The notes below the pieces were generated by a model that saw only the letters and a program-made list of their open reading frames with translations, did not search any database and was not told the DNA's origin. Below are positions 10,820 through 25,083 of a stretch of 64,000 nucleotides of DNA, piece by piece; position 1 is the stretch's first letter; each line of letters opens with the position of its first letter. Origin of the DNA: Paraspadella gotoi (lineage: Eukaryota; Chaetognatha); NCBI GenBank assembly GCA_051294375.1, contig CM119266.1, positions 1,679,554 to 1,743,553 of the forward strand, given 5' to 3'. The position numbers and the translations under genes are program-made.

Positions 10820-11119
10820 TCAGCGAGCATATTCTTGGAACAAAGTCACCGTTGAGATTTTCCCTCCTTGTTTTGAAAAGAGGTAAAACTAAAATGGGGA
10901 ACCGGCTTTTTATACGTTTTTGAACAATTATAATAAAAAAATATTTATGTGTAAGGTTCATTATTTCCTGGTAAGACTATAGATGTAATCGCATTTGAAT
11001 AAATAAACCATAAGACAAGGATGCGTCTTTCCTTCTCTTCGCGCGATAATTTTCGGATCAGGAGCACGGATGGAGAAAAATTTTCGACCAATCAGAACGC
11101 AGCAAATTCCTCTCGTCCC

Positions 11120-11126
11120 TATAAAA
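11120..11126 (+). promoter_or_regulatory. TATA box of H3, with upstream CCAAT
   Basis: TATAAAA lies 88 bp before the H3 start codon. CCAAT is at 11088-11092 within TTTCGACCAATCAGA. Confidence 0.8.
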
Positions 11127-11168
11127 CAAAACTATTCTCTCTCCAACGACAATTTCGATAAAATCTAA

Positions 11169-11618
<450 letters not shown>

Positions 11619-11646
11619 AGCGTGAATGCAATCTAACCACCCCAAC

Positions 11647-11662
11647 GGCCCTTTTTAGGGCC
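11647..11662 (+). terminator. Histone mRNA 3' stem-loop (H3)
   Basis: GGCCCT-TTTT-AGGGCC hairpin with a downstream AAAAAGATCTGTCA beginning about 11676. Confidence 0.9.
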
Positions 11663-11932
11663 ACATATATATCTAAAAAGATCTGTCATATTTCGTGGCC
11701 TTTCCTCCTAGATCACTAATTGGTTATTTAACGTAATGACTAACGGAATTTTAGGTTAGGCTTAAAGCGATTGTATTAGTTTTAGCCTAGTATTGTATCA
11801 TTAGTAGATGGACAAAATCAAAAAGGTAGCATTTTAGCGGATATCAATAAGCGACGGAGCTATTTATTTTAATAATTAAAATTTCAGATGGTCTGTGAAA
11901 GGAATATTCCTTTTAGATATTATATATTTAGG

Positions 11933-12150
11933 TGTGGGCCCACGGTGCGCAGCGGGTGCGAAAGTAGGGCTCGCCACTTATGCCGTAAGCTAGGGCAACG
12001 GGCGTCGGGACTGCAGACTCTCATTGACCGCCTCCTGTCATAGTTTAAACCGGATTCGTCACATTTAAGCCAGAACCGGGATGCCCAGGGATTGAACCCG
12101 GGACTCGGGGTTGAAATGAGATGATTTAGCCTGCTTAGTCATTGGTAACA
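11933..12150 (-). mobile_element. tRNA-derived SINE (family also at 62.1 kb)
   Basis: On the minus strand an A-box-like TGACTAAGCAGG (12130-12141) and a B box GGGTTCAATCCC (12088-12099) lie about 30 nt apart, as in a tRNA gene. A GC-rich body then runs to about 11933, in contrast to the AT-rich surroundings. The same head, with some changes, is found at 62125-62262. The 270 bp before it (from 11663) holds no gene. Confidence 0.6.
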
Positions 12151-12179
12151 GCGAGATATATTTTGATATTATTTTAGTG

Positions 12180-12283
12180 TAAAATTTTTATTTTCGCCGA
12201 CCGGTGTTTTGGCGTAAATTATTACCATATTACCCATACCACCCTTAACCCCCAACGCCGGTCGGCAAAAGTAAAATTATGCC
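12180..12283. mobile_element. Small inverted-repeat element (MITE-like)
   Basis: The ends read TTTTCGCCGACCGGTGTTTT on the left and the complement of TTTTGCCGACCGGCGTT on the right. They enclose about 50 bp with CCCTTAACCC-like units. It is a short relative of the element at 1213-2165. Confidence 0.5.
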
Positions 12284-12452
12284 CATTTTAGTACCAAGTC
12301 ATTAGTATTAACGTGGGTCAAGAGCCAAAAGTTATTATACTATTTAACACAAAAATATTTCGAAATCTAAAAAATAAAGAGAGAAATAATTAATGTTGCA
12401 ATTTTCATATTATACTACACTTTAATTCAACAATCTTTTAAGACATAATAGT

Positions 12453-12468
12453 GGCCCTGAAAAGGGCC
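12453..12468 (-). terminator. Histone mRNA 3' stem-loop (lone H4)
   Basis: Minus-strand GGCCCT-TTTC-AGGGCC hairpin with a downstream AAAAGATTGT. Confidence 0.9.
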
Positions 12469-12499
12469 TTGGGTTGATTGAATAGAGGAACAAAACTTC

Positions 12500-12874
<375 letters not shown>

Positions 12875-12891
12875 TTAAATTTAAATCACAG

Positions 12892-12901
12892 TATCGAACC
12901 T
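12892..12901 (-). promoter_or_regulatory. H4/H1 shared promoter element (AGGTTCGATA)
   Basis: The element lies 81 bp from the H4 start on the minus strand. The AGCAG-N2-AAC part upstream is kept, but the middle is changed compared with the other H4 copies. Confidence 0.6.
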
Positions 12902-13309
12902 TACCGGTTAACTGCTCTATAATTCGGCTAATCAGAAGTCGGACGTCATGAACCAATAAGAGAGGAGGATTTTTGCGGACGCGGGATAAGTGCAACGGAT
13001 ATTTGGATGCAGGATTGTAGTTTTCATTGACGTATTGGCAATGCTATTGGCAATAGTATTGCGTATCAGGATTTTTGAGTTATATTTTTACATTAATTTA
13101 ATGTTGTTAATGATATTGTTAAGTATTACGGAGATTCTTTATTGTTTACATCTCACTCCGTAGGGGCAAAAAATAACTGAGGCAAGGCATAATATTTTTC
13201 AGAGACATTAGTTAAAAACTAATAGAAACGATTCTTGATCCGCTTATCGATTATTTCTATATCTCTTTAAGTAACTTGAAACTGAGATAGAAATAGCAGT
13301 TGTGGTGAG

Positions 13310-13675
13310 TGGTGACAATTTTAAACCTACCGCTTAAAAAATACTGCCATTTGCCAACCCTTAAATATTTTTTTTAATTTTAACTATTATTTTAAAATTA
13401 AAAACGAAAACTATTTATTTGTGCAAATTTTATATTAATCGATTTTAAAATGCTTTAGCGATGATAGCAGGAGGATAGATTTGAAAACCGTTTTTAATTT
13501 TTAAATTCATACTTTTTTTTATATTAGACTTTTTTCCTTTTTCAATAAGCTTCTTAAAAAAATATTGATTAAAATAATATCAATATTATTATCTTCTGAA
13601 AGCCCTTACAAATATATAGGTTGTATCAATTTCATAAAAAGAATGATGTACTTATGATAATGAATATAAAATTTA
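13310..13675. mobile_element. Partial copy of the GGTGACAATTTTA inverted-repeat family
   Basis: This begins GGTGACAATTTTAAACC and contains GCCATTTGCCAACC and AATATTATTATCTTCTGAAA, in the same order as one arm of the full element at 34472-35401. The other arm is missing; the 70-bp tandem array starts just beyond it. Before it (12902-13309) I see no gene. Confidence 0.5.
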
Positions 13676-13703
13676 ACCACTGTCACCTCGGCCCCTAACC
13701 CGC

Positions 13704-14017
13704 CACACTTTGAAGCCATAGTAAGGTGGACAGCAGAAAATTTCATACAGCCTCGCTACCCAGCTGTAACCACTACACTTTGAAGCCATAGTAAGGTGGA
13801 CAGCAGAAAATTTCATACAGCCTCGCTACCCAGCTGTAACCACTACACTTTGAAGCCATAATAAGGTGGACAGCAGAAAATTTCATACAGCCTCGCTACC
13901 CAGCTATAACCACTACACTTTGAAGCCATAGTAAGGTGGACAGCAGAAAATTTTATACAGCCTCGCTACCCAGCTGTAACCACTACACTTTGAAACCATA
14001 ATAAGGTGGACAGTAGG
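13704..14017 (+). repeat. 70-bp tandem repeat array (about 4.5 copies)
   Basis: The unit contains CACTTTGAAGCCATAGTAAG, GTGGACAGCAGAAAATTTCA and CCTCGCTACCCAGCTGTAAC. Starts recur every 70 bp exactly, with few changes between units. A diverged single relic sits at 15227-15268. No coding or RNA function is evident. Confidence 0.9.
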
Positions 14018-14244
14018 GTGAAGTGAAAGTTTGGAATTGAAATTTAGCAGTTATATCTTAACTATAGTAGCCCAGTCAGCTTATTTTGTATATAGTACTA
14101 CCCTTATATAATGTCAAAATTTCAAAATGATTTTTTTTAAATTCTGAGAACAGATTCAGATTCCTCGTTAAAAGTTGATAAAAGAAAATATAAATCTTTT
14201 TTAAAAATTATGTCATTAAGTAGGTAAAAATTATAAAAAACTAT

Positions 14245-14891
14245 TATGGTGGATTAAAACCCACCAACCGTTCATCAGCGGCCATTGGTGTCGGAGGCAA
14301 GTCATTCGCTTCCCAACCCAAAGGTCCGGGGTTCTAGCCCGGTGGTCATCTGGCAGTTAAGAGGGACGGGGCGCTTAACCCGCCTGTAACATGGTGTTAC
14401 AGCCTGATTCGAAGCTCAGGGACTACTTATATTGAACGGTTCTATCACTAACTCATAACAATAATTACTGTCTCTTCATTGGTGAGCCCGACTTCCGAAC
14501 ATAACAACAACAACACTTTCCGGCGACATGCCTGAACCTGGCGATGCAATTTCCGCCCACAACACATCAGGCGACATGCCTCAACTTGGTGACGCACTTT
14601 CCACCAACAACAATTCACTGAAGAGACGCAACAGACATCTTCCTACGAGGGGGGGTGTATGGTGGACTAAAACCCACCAACCGTTCATCAGCGGCCATTG
14701 GTGTCGGAGGCAAGTCATTCGCCTCCCAACCCAAAGGTCCGGGGTTCTAGCCCGGTGGTCGTCTGGCAGTTAAGAGGGACGGGGCGCTTAACCCGCCTGT
14801 AACATGGTGTTACAGCCTGATCCGAAGCTCAGGGACTGCTTATATTGAACGGTTCTATCACTAACTCATAACAATAATTACTGTCTCTTCA
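14245..14891 (+). mobile_element. TRIM: terminal-repeat retrotransposon in miniature
   Basis: Two 234-bp direct repeats (14245-14478 and 14658-14891), differing at about five positions, enclose 179 bp. The whole is flanked by a perfect 4-bp duplication CTAT (14241-14244 and 14892-14895). Directly after the left repeat is TTGGTGAGCCCGACTT, a primer-binding-site-like start seen in Ty3/gypsy-related elements. Directly before the right repeat is a G-rich polypurine tract. The interior has no gag or pol coding. These are the defining features of a TRIM. Each LTR also contains a tRNA-like hairpin and a B-box-like GGGTTCTAGCCC, so a chance resemblance to a SINE head exists. Confidence 0.85.
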
Positions 14892-16737
14892 CTATGTTTT
14901 TAAACTGGAAATTAAAAATCGATGTTTTAAATATAGTTTATTACATTTTTGACTAACTTAATGAAAGAATTTTTAAAAAAGAATTATACTTTCCTTTTTT
15001 AACTTTTTGCAAGGAATCCAAATCCGATCTTAAAATTTAAAAATTTGCATTTTAAAATTTTAGCCTATTATATACTTATAATAATATATAAATATAGCTC
15101 ACTGGTGCCCGCTAATGTATAAAATTAAAAAATAAATTTATCAAAATATTTTTAATGGTTTTTATGTTCATGTTTTATATGCTAAATTTTAATTTTCTAA
15201 AATTTTATCATTTTCACATCACTCTAGTGGACAGCAGAAAATTTCATACCGCCTCGCTACCCAGCTGTTATCAATGACGCGACGATATATATATATATAT
15301 ATATTCAGTCAGTTAAAAGTTATAATAATTTTCATTTCACTCCCATTTGAAATCCATGTATTTAAACTTTATTTTTTACAAAATATTAAATTTAATCTTT
15401 AATACCTAACCCTAACTTATCCTCTAACCTAATTAACCTAATTAATTCTGAAGTTAAGCTGAAAAGGGGCACTTTTTAAAAATATGGTCAAAAGTTGTTT
15501 TTAAAACATGCCCTTCCAGTAATCTACACAAAATATGAAAGATTCAGTAAAGTGAGACTGGAAATATGTTAGCGAAACTTCTGATGTCTTTTGCGTCGAA
15601 AGTTTATTTTTTTATTTTTAACTCTAAACAAAAAAAATTATACCATACGTTGTTTTCATTTTCTTCGGACGAAATTGTGTTTAGAAATGAAAAAAAAATA
15701 ATTTGGAATTTTAAAAATTTTTAAAGCATACATATTACTATATGAAAATACTATTTGTAATACAGTTATAAGAAAAAATAAGTTTTAATAGGCCTAAATT
15801 TCATTATTTGCATGTACAAATATATGAAAAAAAATGCCAAATCGCTCATTATTTTCATTGCTCCACTCGACTGTTTGCCACAATGAATATCCGCGCATCG
15901 GGTTTTTTCTTTCTTTCTTTGTTTTTTTTCTTTGTTTCTAACTTCACGAGAGCTGACATGTGTTTTCTCCCGTCTAATCCTTTTAAAGCAGTTTCTTTTT
16001 GCCGAAGACCTTCACACAGTTCCCTTATACTTATAGATAAGCATTCTCCGAGAATTCATTTCGTTTGTGTAAGTTGGGTTTGCGTCAAGTCGCTTAAAAT
16101 TTGAATCTCGAATGATGGTTTAACAAGTTCTTCATTATCAAAACATTAAATCTAAATAATATCTCACTAAAATTATTTTCTCTTTCAGTTGTACTACGTT
16201 AATGATGTATGAAAATTTAAAAAAATAGCTGAAATTTAGACTCAGTGTTGCTCTGGCACGAAAGGTAGTTCGAGTTTTAATTGGGAGATAGAAAAAGAAA
16301 AAATGTGGCAGCAGATGTGTTAGTGTCTAGGAATAAATCAAGCTGAAAGTATAGAGTTTCACTGTCTATCCTTTAAAAGTGATCGAATTAAAAAAATCCC
16401 CAAATTTCGGGACCAAAAAAACCTAATTTTAAATAACAAAACTATTTAACATGTTCAGAAATATAAATTTAACGGGAAGCTTACTTAGTCTTTTTGGTGC
16501 GAACGAACAGAGAAGAATAGTGTTAGAGTTTCAGACTATTGCAGCGAAATTTGGATTCTTGTGACTTAATAGGCTACATATATCGATGAATAAATTGTTT
16601 TGCTTTTAGACAATATATAAAAATATATTCTATTTAGGTTCAAGCGCCGATATTTAACAAAAATACTTGACTCAACAAACACAAATGTCATTCAAATTTT
16701 TCTCTCGGCGGATCTTGGCACGGGAGCGCTCTCGTTA
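14892..16737. other. AT-rich spacer before H1
   Basis: This holds a relic of the 70-bp repeat at 15227-15268, an (AT)n run at 15285-15304, and a short CCTAACCCTAA-like stretch near 15405. The ORF at 15808-16104 has no recognisable domain. No gene is supported. Confidence 0.5.
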
Positions 16738-16748
16738 AGGTTCGATCC
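16738..16748 (+). promoter_or_regulatory. H4/H1 shared promoter element upstream of H1 (AGGTTCGATCC)
   Basis: The core is identical to that of the H4 gene at 18336-18647 and is placed 108 bp before the H1 start. No clear TATA box is visible for H1. Confidence 0.65.
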
Positions 16749-16856
16749 TATAGAAATCTTTTGTTAAAACTCGGAGCGGAGAATAAGTTGATTATTCTTT
16801 CGCCGTTCGTACAATCAACTTCTCTCGCTCTCTTTCTGAGAAATTTAACCTCAATC

Positions 16857-17447
16857 ATGTCTGACGCTGCTTCTGCTCCGGCCAAAAAGGCCTCTAAGCC
16901 AAAGGCCAAGAAGGCTGCCTCTCATCCGCCTTTCACCCAGATGATCGTCAATGCCATCACTGGTCTCGGTGACAAGAAAGGATCTTCCAAGGTGGCGATC
17001 AAGAAGTACATTCTCGCTAACTTTAAAGTCGAGGATACGAAGTCCACCAACACTCATCTCAACATGGCGTTGAAGCGTGGTGTGGACGCCGGCAAGCTGG
17101 TCACCGCTAAAGGCCACACTGGTCACTTCAAGGCCAACAAGGAAGTCGCCCCCAAGAAGCCCGCGGCCAAGAAGGCTTCGCCCAAGAAGAAGCCTGCCGC
17201 CAAGAAGCCCGCCGCGAAGAAGGCTTCGCCCAAGAAAGCCGCCACGAAGAAGACCGTCAAGAAGTCCCCCAAGAAGGTGGCCAAGCCTAAGACCGTTGCC
17301 AAGAAACCGGCGGCCAAGAAGACGCCAAAGAAAGCCGTTTCTGCAAAGAAGCCGGCTGCCAAGAAACCCGCCGCTAAGAAGCCGGCGGCCAAGAAGCCAG
17401 CTGCGAAGAAACCGGCTGCCAAGAAAGCCGCGCCCAAGAAGAAGTAG
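16857..17447 (+). CDS. Linker histone H1
   Basis: A 196-residue linker histone that binds nucleosome entry/exit DNA. It has a short N-terminal tail ([18 protein letters not shown]), then a winged-helix globular domain at about residues 24-98 with [39 protein letters not shown] and GHTGHFK. A lysine/alanine/proline tail follows, built of AKKPAAKK-type repeats ending APKKK. The start at 16857 is the MSDAA methionine; 32 upstream in-frame codons are leader. It has no intron, a stem-loop at 17477, and the AGGTTCGATCC element upstream, so it is replication-dependent. It is single and unpaired in this window. Confidence 0.97.
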   Translation: MSDAASAPAKKASKPKAKKAASHPPFTQMIVNAITGLGDKKGSSKVAIKKYILANFKVEDTKSTNTHLNMALKRGVDAGKLVTAKGHTGHFKANKEVAPKKPAAKKASPKKKPAAKKPAAKKASPKKAATKKTVKKSPKKVAKPKTVAKKPAAKKTPKKAVSAKKPAAKKPAAKKPAAKKPAAKKPAAKKAAPKKK

Positions 17448-17476
17448 GCCGTTGGCTCCATCGAACTCACTCCAAA

Positions 17477-17492
17477 GGCCCTTTTCAGGGCC
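17477..17492 (+). terminator. Histone mRNA 3' stem-loop (H1)
   Basis: GGCCCT-TTTC-AGGGCC hairpin, with a downstream AAAAAGATCGTCATCG at about 17505. Confidence 0.9.
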
Positions 17493-17949
17493 ACCATTTC
17501 CTCTAAAAAGATCGTCATCGAAAAATGTAATACACGTGCGAGTAATACCAGTTAGAATCTACTAAGGCCTGGTTTAGTTTAAACGAGATAATGTGACTAA
17601 GCAATTCTCTTGATTCGCAAGATAAATAATTAACTAACTTTCATAAAAGAAAAGTTTGTTTCTATTAAACTAGATTCTTTTCCCACACTACAATTCGAGA
17701 CGTACGTTGTCTTCGCTACACCGCCTCCGCATCTTTGGCAAAACAAGACGGTACCTGAGGCATGCGGTGGCACTGGGTCGGAAGTCTTTGTCTCAACGGG
17801 TGCGAGAGAACTCCGAAAATTAACTAATAATTTGTAAATTTTCTGTGACCGCCACAATTACTATCGAGTATTTTTTGTGGCGAATTTTTCACAAAATAAG
17901 GAAATCAATCAATGTAATATTTGTAATATTGCAATAATTACAGTTAAAA

Positions 17950-18169
17950 ATTTTATACTACAGTATTTGTAAGTACATCATTCTCTTTAGATTTGTAAGG
18001 GCTTTCAGAAAAATTTCTGAAAATATAAAAAAAAATTAAATTTTGAACATTGCAAAACATATAATTTGGACATATAAATAATTAATATACTATTATACTT
18101 AACTTAATGAAATAACCACTGGTTTGCAAATAACAGCGTTATTTTACCGGCGCTTATAAAATTGTCACC
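17950..18169. mobile_element. Half copy of the GGTGACAATTTTA inverted-repeat family
   Basis: This carries GATTTGTAAGGGCTTTCAGA, ATGAAATAACCACTGGTTTG and ACCGGCGCTTATAAAATTGT and ends with CACC at 18169. It matches the right arm of the element at 34472-35401. No left arm is seen. The 450 bp before it, after the H1 stem-loop, shows no gene. Confidence 0.55.
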
Positions 18170-18286
18170 ATGTAGTAATTTTGTAGTTCTAATTTTAATA
18201 AATTTACGGATTTGTCTACGTTTTAGGACCTAAAGAGAAAATCAAAGTACCAAATAGCTGACTGACGATCTTTTTGAATCATTTGT

Positions 18287-18302
18287 GGCCCTAAAAAGGG
18301 CC
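18287..18302 (-). terminator. Histone mRNA 3' stem-loop (H4)
   Basis: Minus-strand GGCCCT-TTTT-AGGGCC hairpin with a downstream AAAAAGATCGTCA. Confidence 0.9.
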
Positions 18303-18335
18303 CTTGGGGTGAGTTAATTAATAGTAACTTAAATC

Positions 18336-18728
<393 letters not shown>

Positions 18729-18740
18729 TTATAAACTTTT

Positions 18741-18751
18741 GGATCGAACCT
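18741..18751 (-). promoter_or_regulatory. H4/H1 shared promoter element (AGGTTCGATCC)
   Basis: On the minus strand the element lies 94 bp before the H4 start, with TTTATAAA just downstream of it. The upstream AAGCAGCCAACAGATG block is nearly identical to that of the 10.4-kb H4. Confidence 0.7.
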
Positions 18752-18980
18752 CATCTGTTGGCTGCTTACTAATTCGACGAATCCGGCGTCAGCAGCCGAG
18801 TGGCGGCATCGGCCAATCAGTGAGAAGAAAGATTTTGAAAATTTTTTGTCTATTTTTTCAGTACATAACACAATATTGGCTTATAAGTTATAAGTTATAA
18901 GTTATAACTAAATTATCCAGAAACTCGTCAAAGACTTTGACAAAGTTAAAGTTAATTAAAAGCATTTAAGTTAAAGTTAA

Positions 18981-19647
<667 letters not shown>

Positions 19648-19854
19648 TAGAATTCGTATATATATACACTTAAGGGAGTGGTCTTTTCATACAATTGTAA
19701 CAATCTTTGAAATATTATACCACTTCATTGATAGGGAAGCCAGGTACTCTGGGAGTGAATAAACAAGACAGTCTTGATTAAAAGCTTGCAGGGATCTGCT
19801 ATCTTAATCCACCAAAGCAAGATAGCTTATTTATTAAATTAATAGATAATCTTT

Positions 19855-19948
19855 ATTGGTTGTACCAATTTCATAGATAAAAGTGAAAGCTTATTTGAGT
19901 ATAATCTCGTTTACAAAGTAGAGTTTTTATGAAATTGGTACAACCAAT
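19855..19948. repeat. Foldback with perfect 21-bp inverted repeats
   Basis: ATTGGTTGTACCAATTTCAT at 19855 recurs inverted at 19928-19948, enclosing 52 bp. A related arm (GGTTGTATCAATTTCATA) is found near 13618-13636. Probably a miniature element. The rest of 19600-20543 is AT-rich with no gene seen. Confidence 0.7.
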
Positions 19949-20543
19949 ATAAAAATATTTACTGCAAATATATTATATTTATCCTATATATTTAAATTAG
20001 ATTTATTTCATTTAAACACCGATAAAATCGTTGTTTAAATAAAATACTAAAAACTCTCAACTTTGTAAAAGAAATTCGAAATACAACGAAAAAGAAAGGA
20101 AATTAAATAAGCGTATTATCATAATTTTTAAAAAAAGCACTACACTACAATTAAAGATTTAATTAATTCTTTCTTTATTCCTGCGGTAAGGCAGTATCCT
20201 TTATAGTTAGGAAAATGGAAAATTTAAAAATTAGCTTTCGACTATTCCGCCAAGCGTGGGATCGTCTCCAAAATTGAACTTCTAAACGCATTTCCCTAAT
20301 TTGGGAGTTCTTTAACAAAATCTTTATTAAAAGATCGCAAGGGCAAGATTTCATGTTTATTGGTGGTACCAATATCATTATGCTAGTGGGGAAACTAAGA
20401 GCAAGGTTTTATCCTAAAAAATAATTGATGATGGTACTTGTTTTTTCTTTTCTTTTTTTACTTCAGCTCTATTAAGCATTAGGAGACGTAAAGAAGATAT
20501 TAAACATAAGTCGGCAATGACAGATCTTTTGAAAAACAATGGC

Positions 20544-20559
20544 AGCCCTAAAAAGGGCT
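20544..20559 (-). terminator. Histone mRNA 3' stem-loop (H2B)
   Basis: Minus-strand AGCCCT-TTTT-AGGGCT hairpin with a downstream CAAAAGATCTGTCA. Confidence 0.9.
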
Positions 20560-20589
20560 TTTGGGGTGTTTTCAGTTCTTGAAGGAAAT

Positions 20590-20961
20590 CTACTTGGAGC
20601 TGGTGTATTTGGTGACGGCCTTGGTGCCTTCAGACACGGCGTGCTTGGCCAATTCACCGGGAAGCAGAAGCCTCACGGCCGTCTGGATCTCCCTGGAGGT
20701 GATGGTGGTCCTCTTATTGTAGTGGGCCAAGCGGGAAGATTCGGCCGCAATGCGTTCGAAGATGTCGTTGACGAATGAGTTCATGATGCTCATTGCCTTG
20801 GAGGAGACGCCGGTATCAGGATGAACTTGCTTCAATACCTTGTAAATGTAGATAGCATACGACTCCTTTCGCTTTCTCTTCCTCTTCTTGTCACTGGCAG
20901 AGCGAGCAGCCTTGGCTTTTCCAGCCTTCTTCGCGCCCTTGGACGAAACTTTCGGAGGCAT
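20590..20961 (-). CDS. Histone H2B (second copy)
   Basis: This is a 123-residue H2B with the same fold and end ([12 protein letters not shown]) as the copy at 7540-7911. The tail differs ([15 protein letters not shown]), and ESSRL replaces EASRL. The start at 20961 is the MPPK methionine. It is divergent from H2A at 21245, 283 bp apart. Relative to the first H2A/H2B pair the whole pair is inverted, so the cluster contains two copies of this module in opposite orientations. There is no intron, and the stem-loop lies 30 nt after the stop. Confidence 0.97.
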   Translation of the reverse strand: MPPKVSSKGAKKAGKAKAARSASDKKRKRKRKESYAIYIYKVLKQVHPDTGVSSKAMSIMNSFVNDIFERIAAESSRLAHYNKRTTITSREIQTAVRLLLPGELAKHAVSEGTKAVTKYTSSK

Positions 20962-21244
20962 TTTACGTGAAATCAAAGACGAGATTAAAAGATCTATGTT
21001 TCTCCACACACTCTTGGACTTTTCTTTTTATATGCCCTCAACGGATCAGAGCCGAGGGTAAATTGCGCAAGCTCTGAAATAACGCTCTCTGATTGGTTGA
21101 ATCAAATTTAAACAACCAACAGAATCAGGGCGGATTTTTTTACTCGCGCTTTGGATCCTGCTTGCTGGTATAAAAACCGAACTTGACGCGTTTTAGAAAT
21201 ATTTTTTGACTCATCGTATAGCTCGTAACAATAATTTCATTACA
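20962..21244. promoter_or_regulatory. Bidirectional H2B/H2A promoter
   Basis: TATAAAAA on the minus strand at 21025-21032 faces H2B, and TATAAAAA on the plus strand at 21169-21176 faces H2A. A minus-strand CCAAT (ATTGG) lies near 21094 between them. Confidence 0.85.
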
Positions 21245-21616
21245 ATGTCTGGACGTGGAAAAGGCGGGAAATCCAAAGGGAAGGCGAAGAGCCGTTCCAG
21301 CCGTGCTGGGCTTCAGTTTCCAGTGGGTCGTGTCCACCGATTCCTGCGCAAAGGCAATTATGCTGAACGCGTTGGCGCCGGTGCTCCGGTCTATTTGGCC
21401 GCTGTTCTCGAGTACCTTACAGCTGAGATTTTAGAGTTGGCTGGTAACGCTGCTCGCGACAACAAGAAGACGAGAATCATTCCCCGTCATCTTCAATTGG
21501 CCATTCGTAACGACGAGGAGTTGAACAAACTTCTCTCTGGGGTCACCATAGCTCAAGGTGGTGTCCTGCCCAACATCCAAGCTGTCCTGCTGCCCAAGAA
21601 GACCGAAAAGAAGTAA
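21245..21616 (+). CDS. Histone H2A (second copy)
   Basis: This 123-residue H2A differs from the first copy at the tail (GKSKGKAK versus GKAKGKAK) and is otherwise the same canonical protein ending LPKKTEKK. The start at 21245 is the MSGRG methionine; thirteen upstream codons are leader. There is no intron. Its TATA box is at 21169 and its stem-loop at 21643. Together with the divergent H2B it closes the right side of the histone cluster. Confidence 0.97.
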   Translation: MSGRGKGGKSKGKAKSRSSRAGLQFPVGRVHRFLRKGNYAERVGAGAPVYLAAVLEYLTAEILELAGNAARDNKKTRIIPRHLQLAIRNDEELNKLLSGVTIAQGGVLPNIQAVLLPKKTEKK

Positions 21617-21642
21617 AAGTTCTCAACACTTCCCACCCCAAG

Positions 21643-21658
21643 AGCCCTTTTTAGGGCT
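21643..21658 (+). terminator. Histone mRNA 3' stem-loop (H2A)
   Basis: AGCCCT-TTTT-AGGGCT hairpin with a downstream CAAAAGATCTGCCA at about 21670. Confidence 0.9.
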
Positions 21659-21769
21659 GCCAAAACCTCTCAAAAGATCTGCCAGTTACTGTTTAATCAA
21701 ATTAATGTATCTTAATTCCATCCATGTTAGAGCCGAGTACAGGTTTCTTTTTTCGGACCGAGAATCGAT

Positions 21770-22294
21770 TCTGACCAAATAACTGAACCAAGTTTTATAC
21801 GATTTTGCGTAGTATCCCAATGGCCGTTCAAATGGACTATCGAGTCGATTTTCAATATTTTACCCCTGTGCTATGATACAGGGCCATGGCACGGGGGGTT
21901 CAACCCAAGGGGGAAAAAATTACCTTCCTTTAAATTTATCGGGGGATCGGCAAAATTTTATTTTCGCAGACCGGGGTTTTGGCGTCTTTAGATCTAACTT
22001 TTGCTCTCCTAACGAAAGCTGTTCATGATCCTGTAAATAGAGCGAAAATAGGTTTTCACAATAATAGATTTACTTTTCTGGACAAACGTTTTTGCAACTG
22101 TTGGGGATAAAAAAATTAATATTAAAAAAACATTTTTGCCGTCCTGGGCTTACCTTTTAGGGACCCATATCTCGGGTCATAGGCCAAATTTCAAAAATCC
22201 CCATTTCTATTGCCCTATACTATACTATACTTCATCAATGTCGGTCTAGTAGTTTGAAAAAACGAAAGAGCATTTTATAATATGAAGCCTTCTG
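21770..22294. mobile_element. Diverged copy of the CAGAAGG long-inverted-repeat family
   Basis: The right end (22271-22294) is identical to the right end of the element at 52391-53125. The left arm keeps ATTTTGCGTAG and CAAATGGACTATCGAG, which match the left arm of that element, but its outermost bases are not found, so it is truncated or diverged. The sequence at 21955-21985 carries one end motif of another family (CGCAGACCGGGGTTTTGGCG), suggesting a nested insertion. Confidence 0.6.
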
Positions 22295-23002
22295 TAATAT
22301 TTTTGCATTTACATTTCAAGGATATTCACTTTTAAAAAATAAAATGAAAACAAATTGTAATTTGTTATATTGTCATATATTAATAAATATTTGAAAGCTT
22401 CAGTGTAACAACCCAATGAACTAATTCAAAAAGTTGCATTGAAAATCGATTTAGTAGTAGAAGGAAAAAAAACTAGATGTTATAAAAAGTGTTTAATTTT
22501 GGCCCGCCTTATTGGCTACGTATGAGGGAAGACTTTCTGGCTACTTAGCGTACTTGGCATTTATTAAACTAAAAATACTTTTTAGTTGTTAATTTATTTT
22601 TATTATATTTTCATTTTTCCTTTTTAAAAGCCGAGGAATTTAGAGGCAAAATGAATATTTGGAGGAAATTCGGGAAATCAAAGTAAACTGACAGTCATCA
22701 CTGTATGAGAAATCGGTGTTTTAGAAACTAGTAACGCAACTAATAGTGATTAATCCTCGGACGACAACCAGACTAATTAAATTTTTTTATTTAATAATAA
22801 TACATATTTATTTGCCGAACACGATCGTACAATAAAATTTTTTTAAAAAATCGCATACAAAACAGAAAGAGCTAGTAGAAGAAAGTCAAAGCCGAACCAC
22901 TACGGATTGTAATAAACGCCGCTGTTCGGCATCAGATTCGTCTAAGCTCGGTTCGTCGTTTTTCTTCTTCTTCGAAAGCTTCCACTGCGCCCTCTCAGCT
23001 CC
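22295..23002. other. Spacer downstream of the PP2A scaffold gene
   Basis: AT-rich sequence without a supported gene. The part next to 23003 is the 3' UTR of the minus-strand PP2A scaffold gene; an AATAAA-type signal on that strand is plausible but not unique. Confidence 0.4.

Positions 23003-25083
<2,081 letters not shown>

Noticed and set aside
13704-14017. CRISPR-like array
   Set aside because: Whole 70-bp units repeat without unique spacers, and the genome is eukaryotic.
14528-14773. 81-codon ORF across the TRIM interior and right LTR
   Set aside because: It crosses the polypurine tract and LTR boundary and shows no gag-like motif; the interior is too short for a retrotransposon gene.
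15808-16104. 98-codon ORF with a hydrophobic middle
   Set aside because: Runs of T produce the Phe-rich segment; there is no domain, no splice context and no codon bias like the neighbouring genes.
17077-17565. Arg/Pro-rich ORF over H1
   Set aside because: It is H1 read in another frame; the lysine/alanine repeats give a pseudo-open frame.
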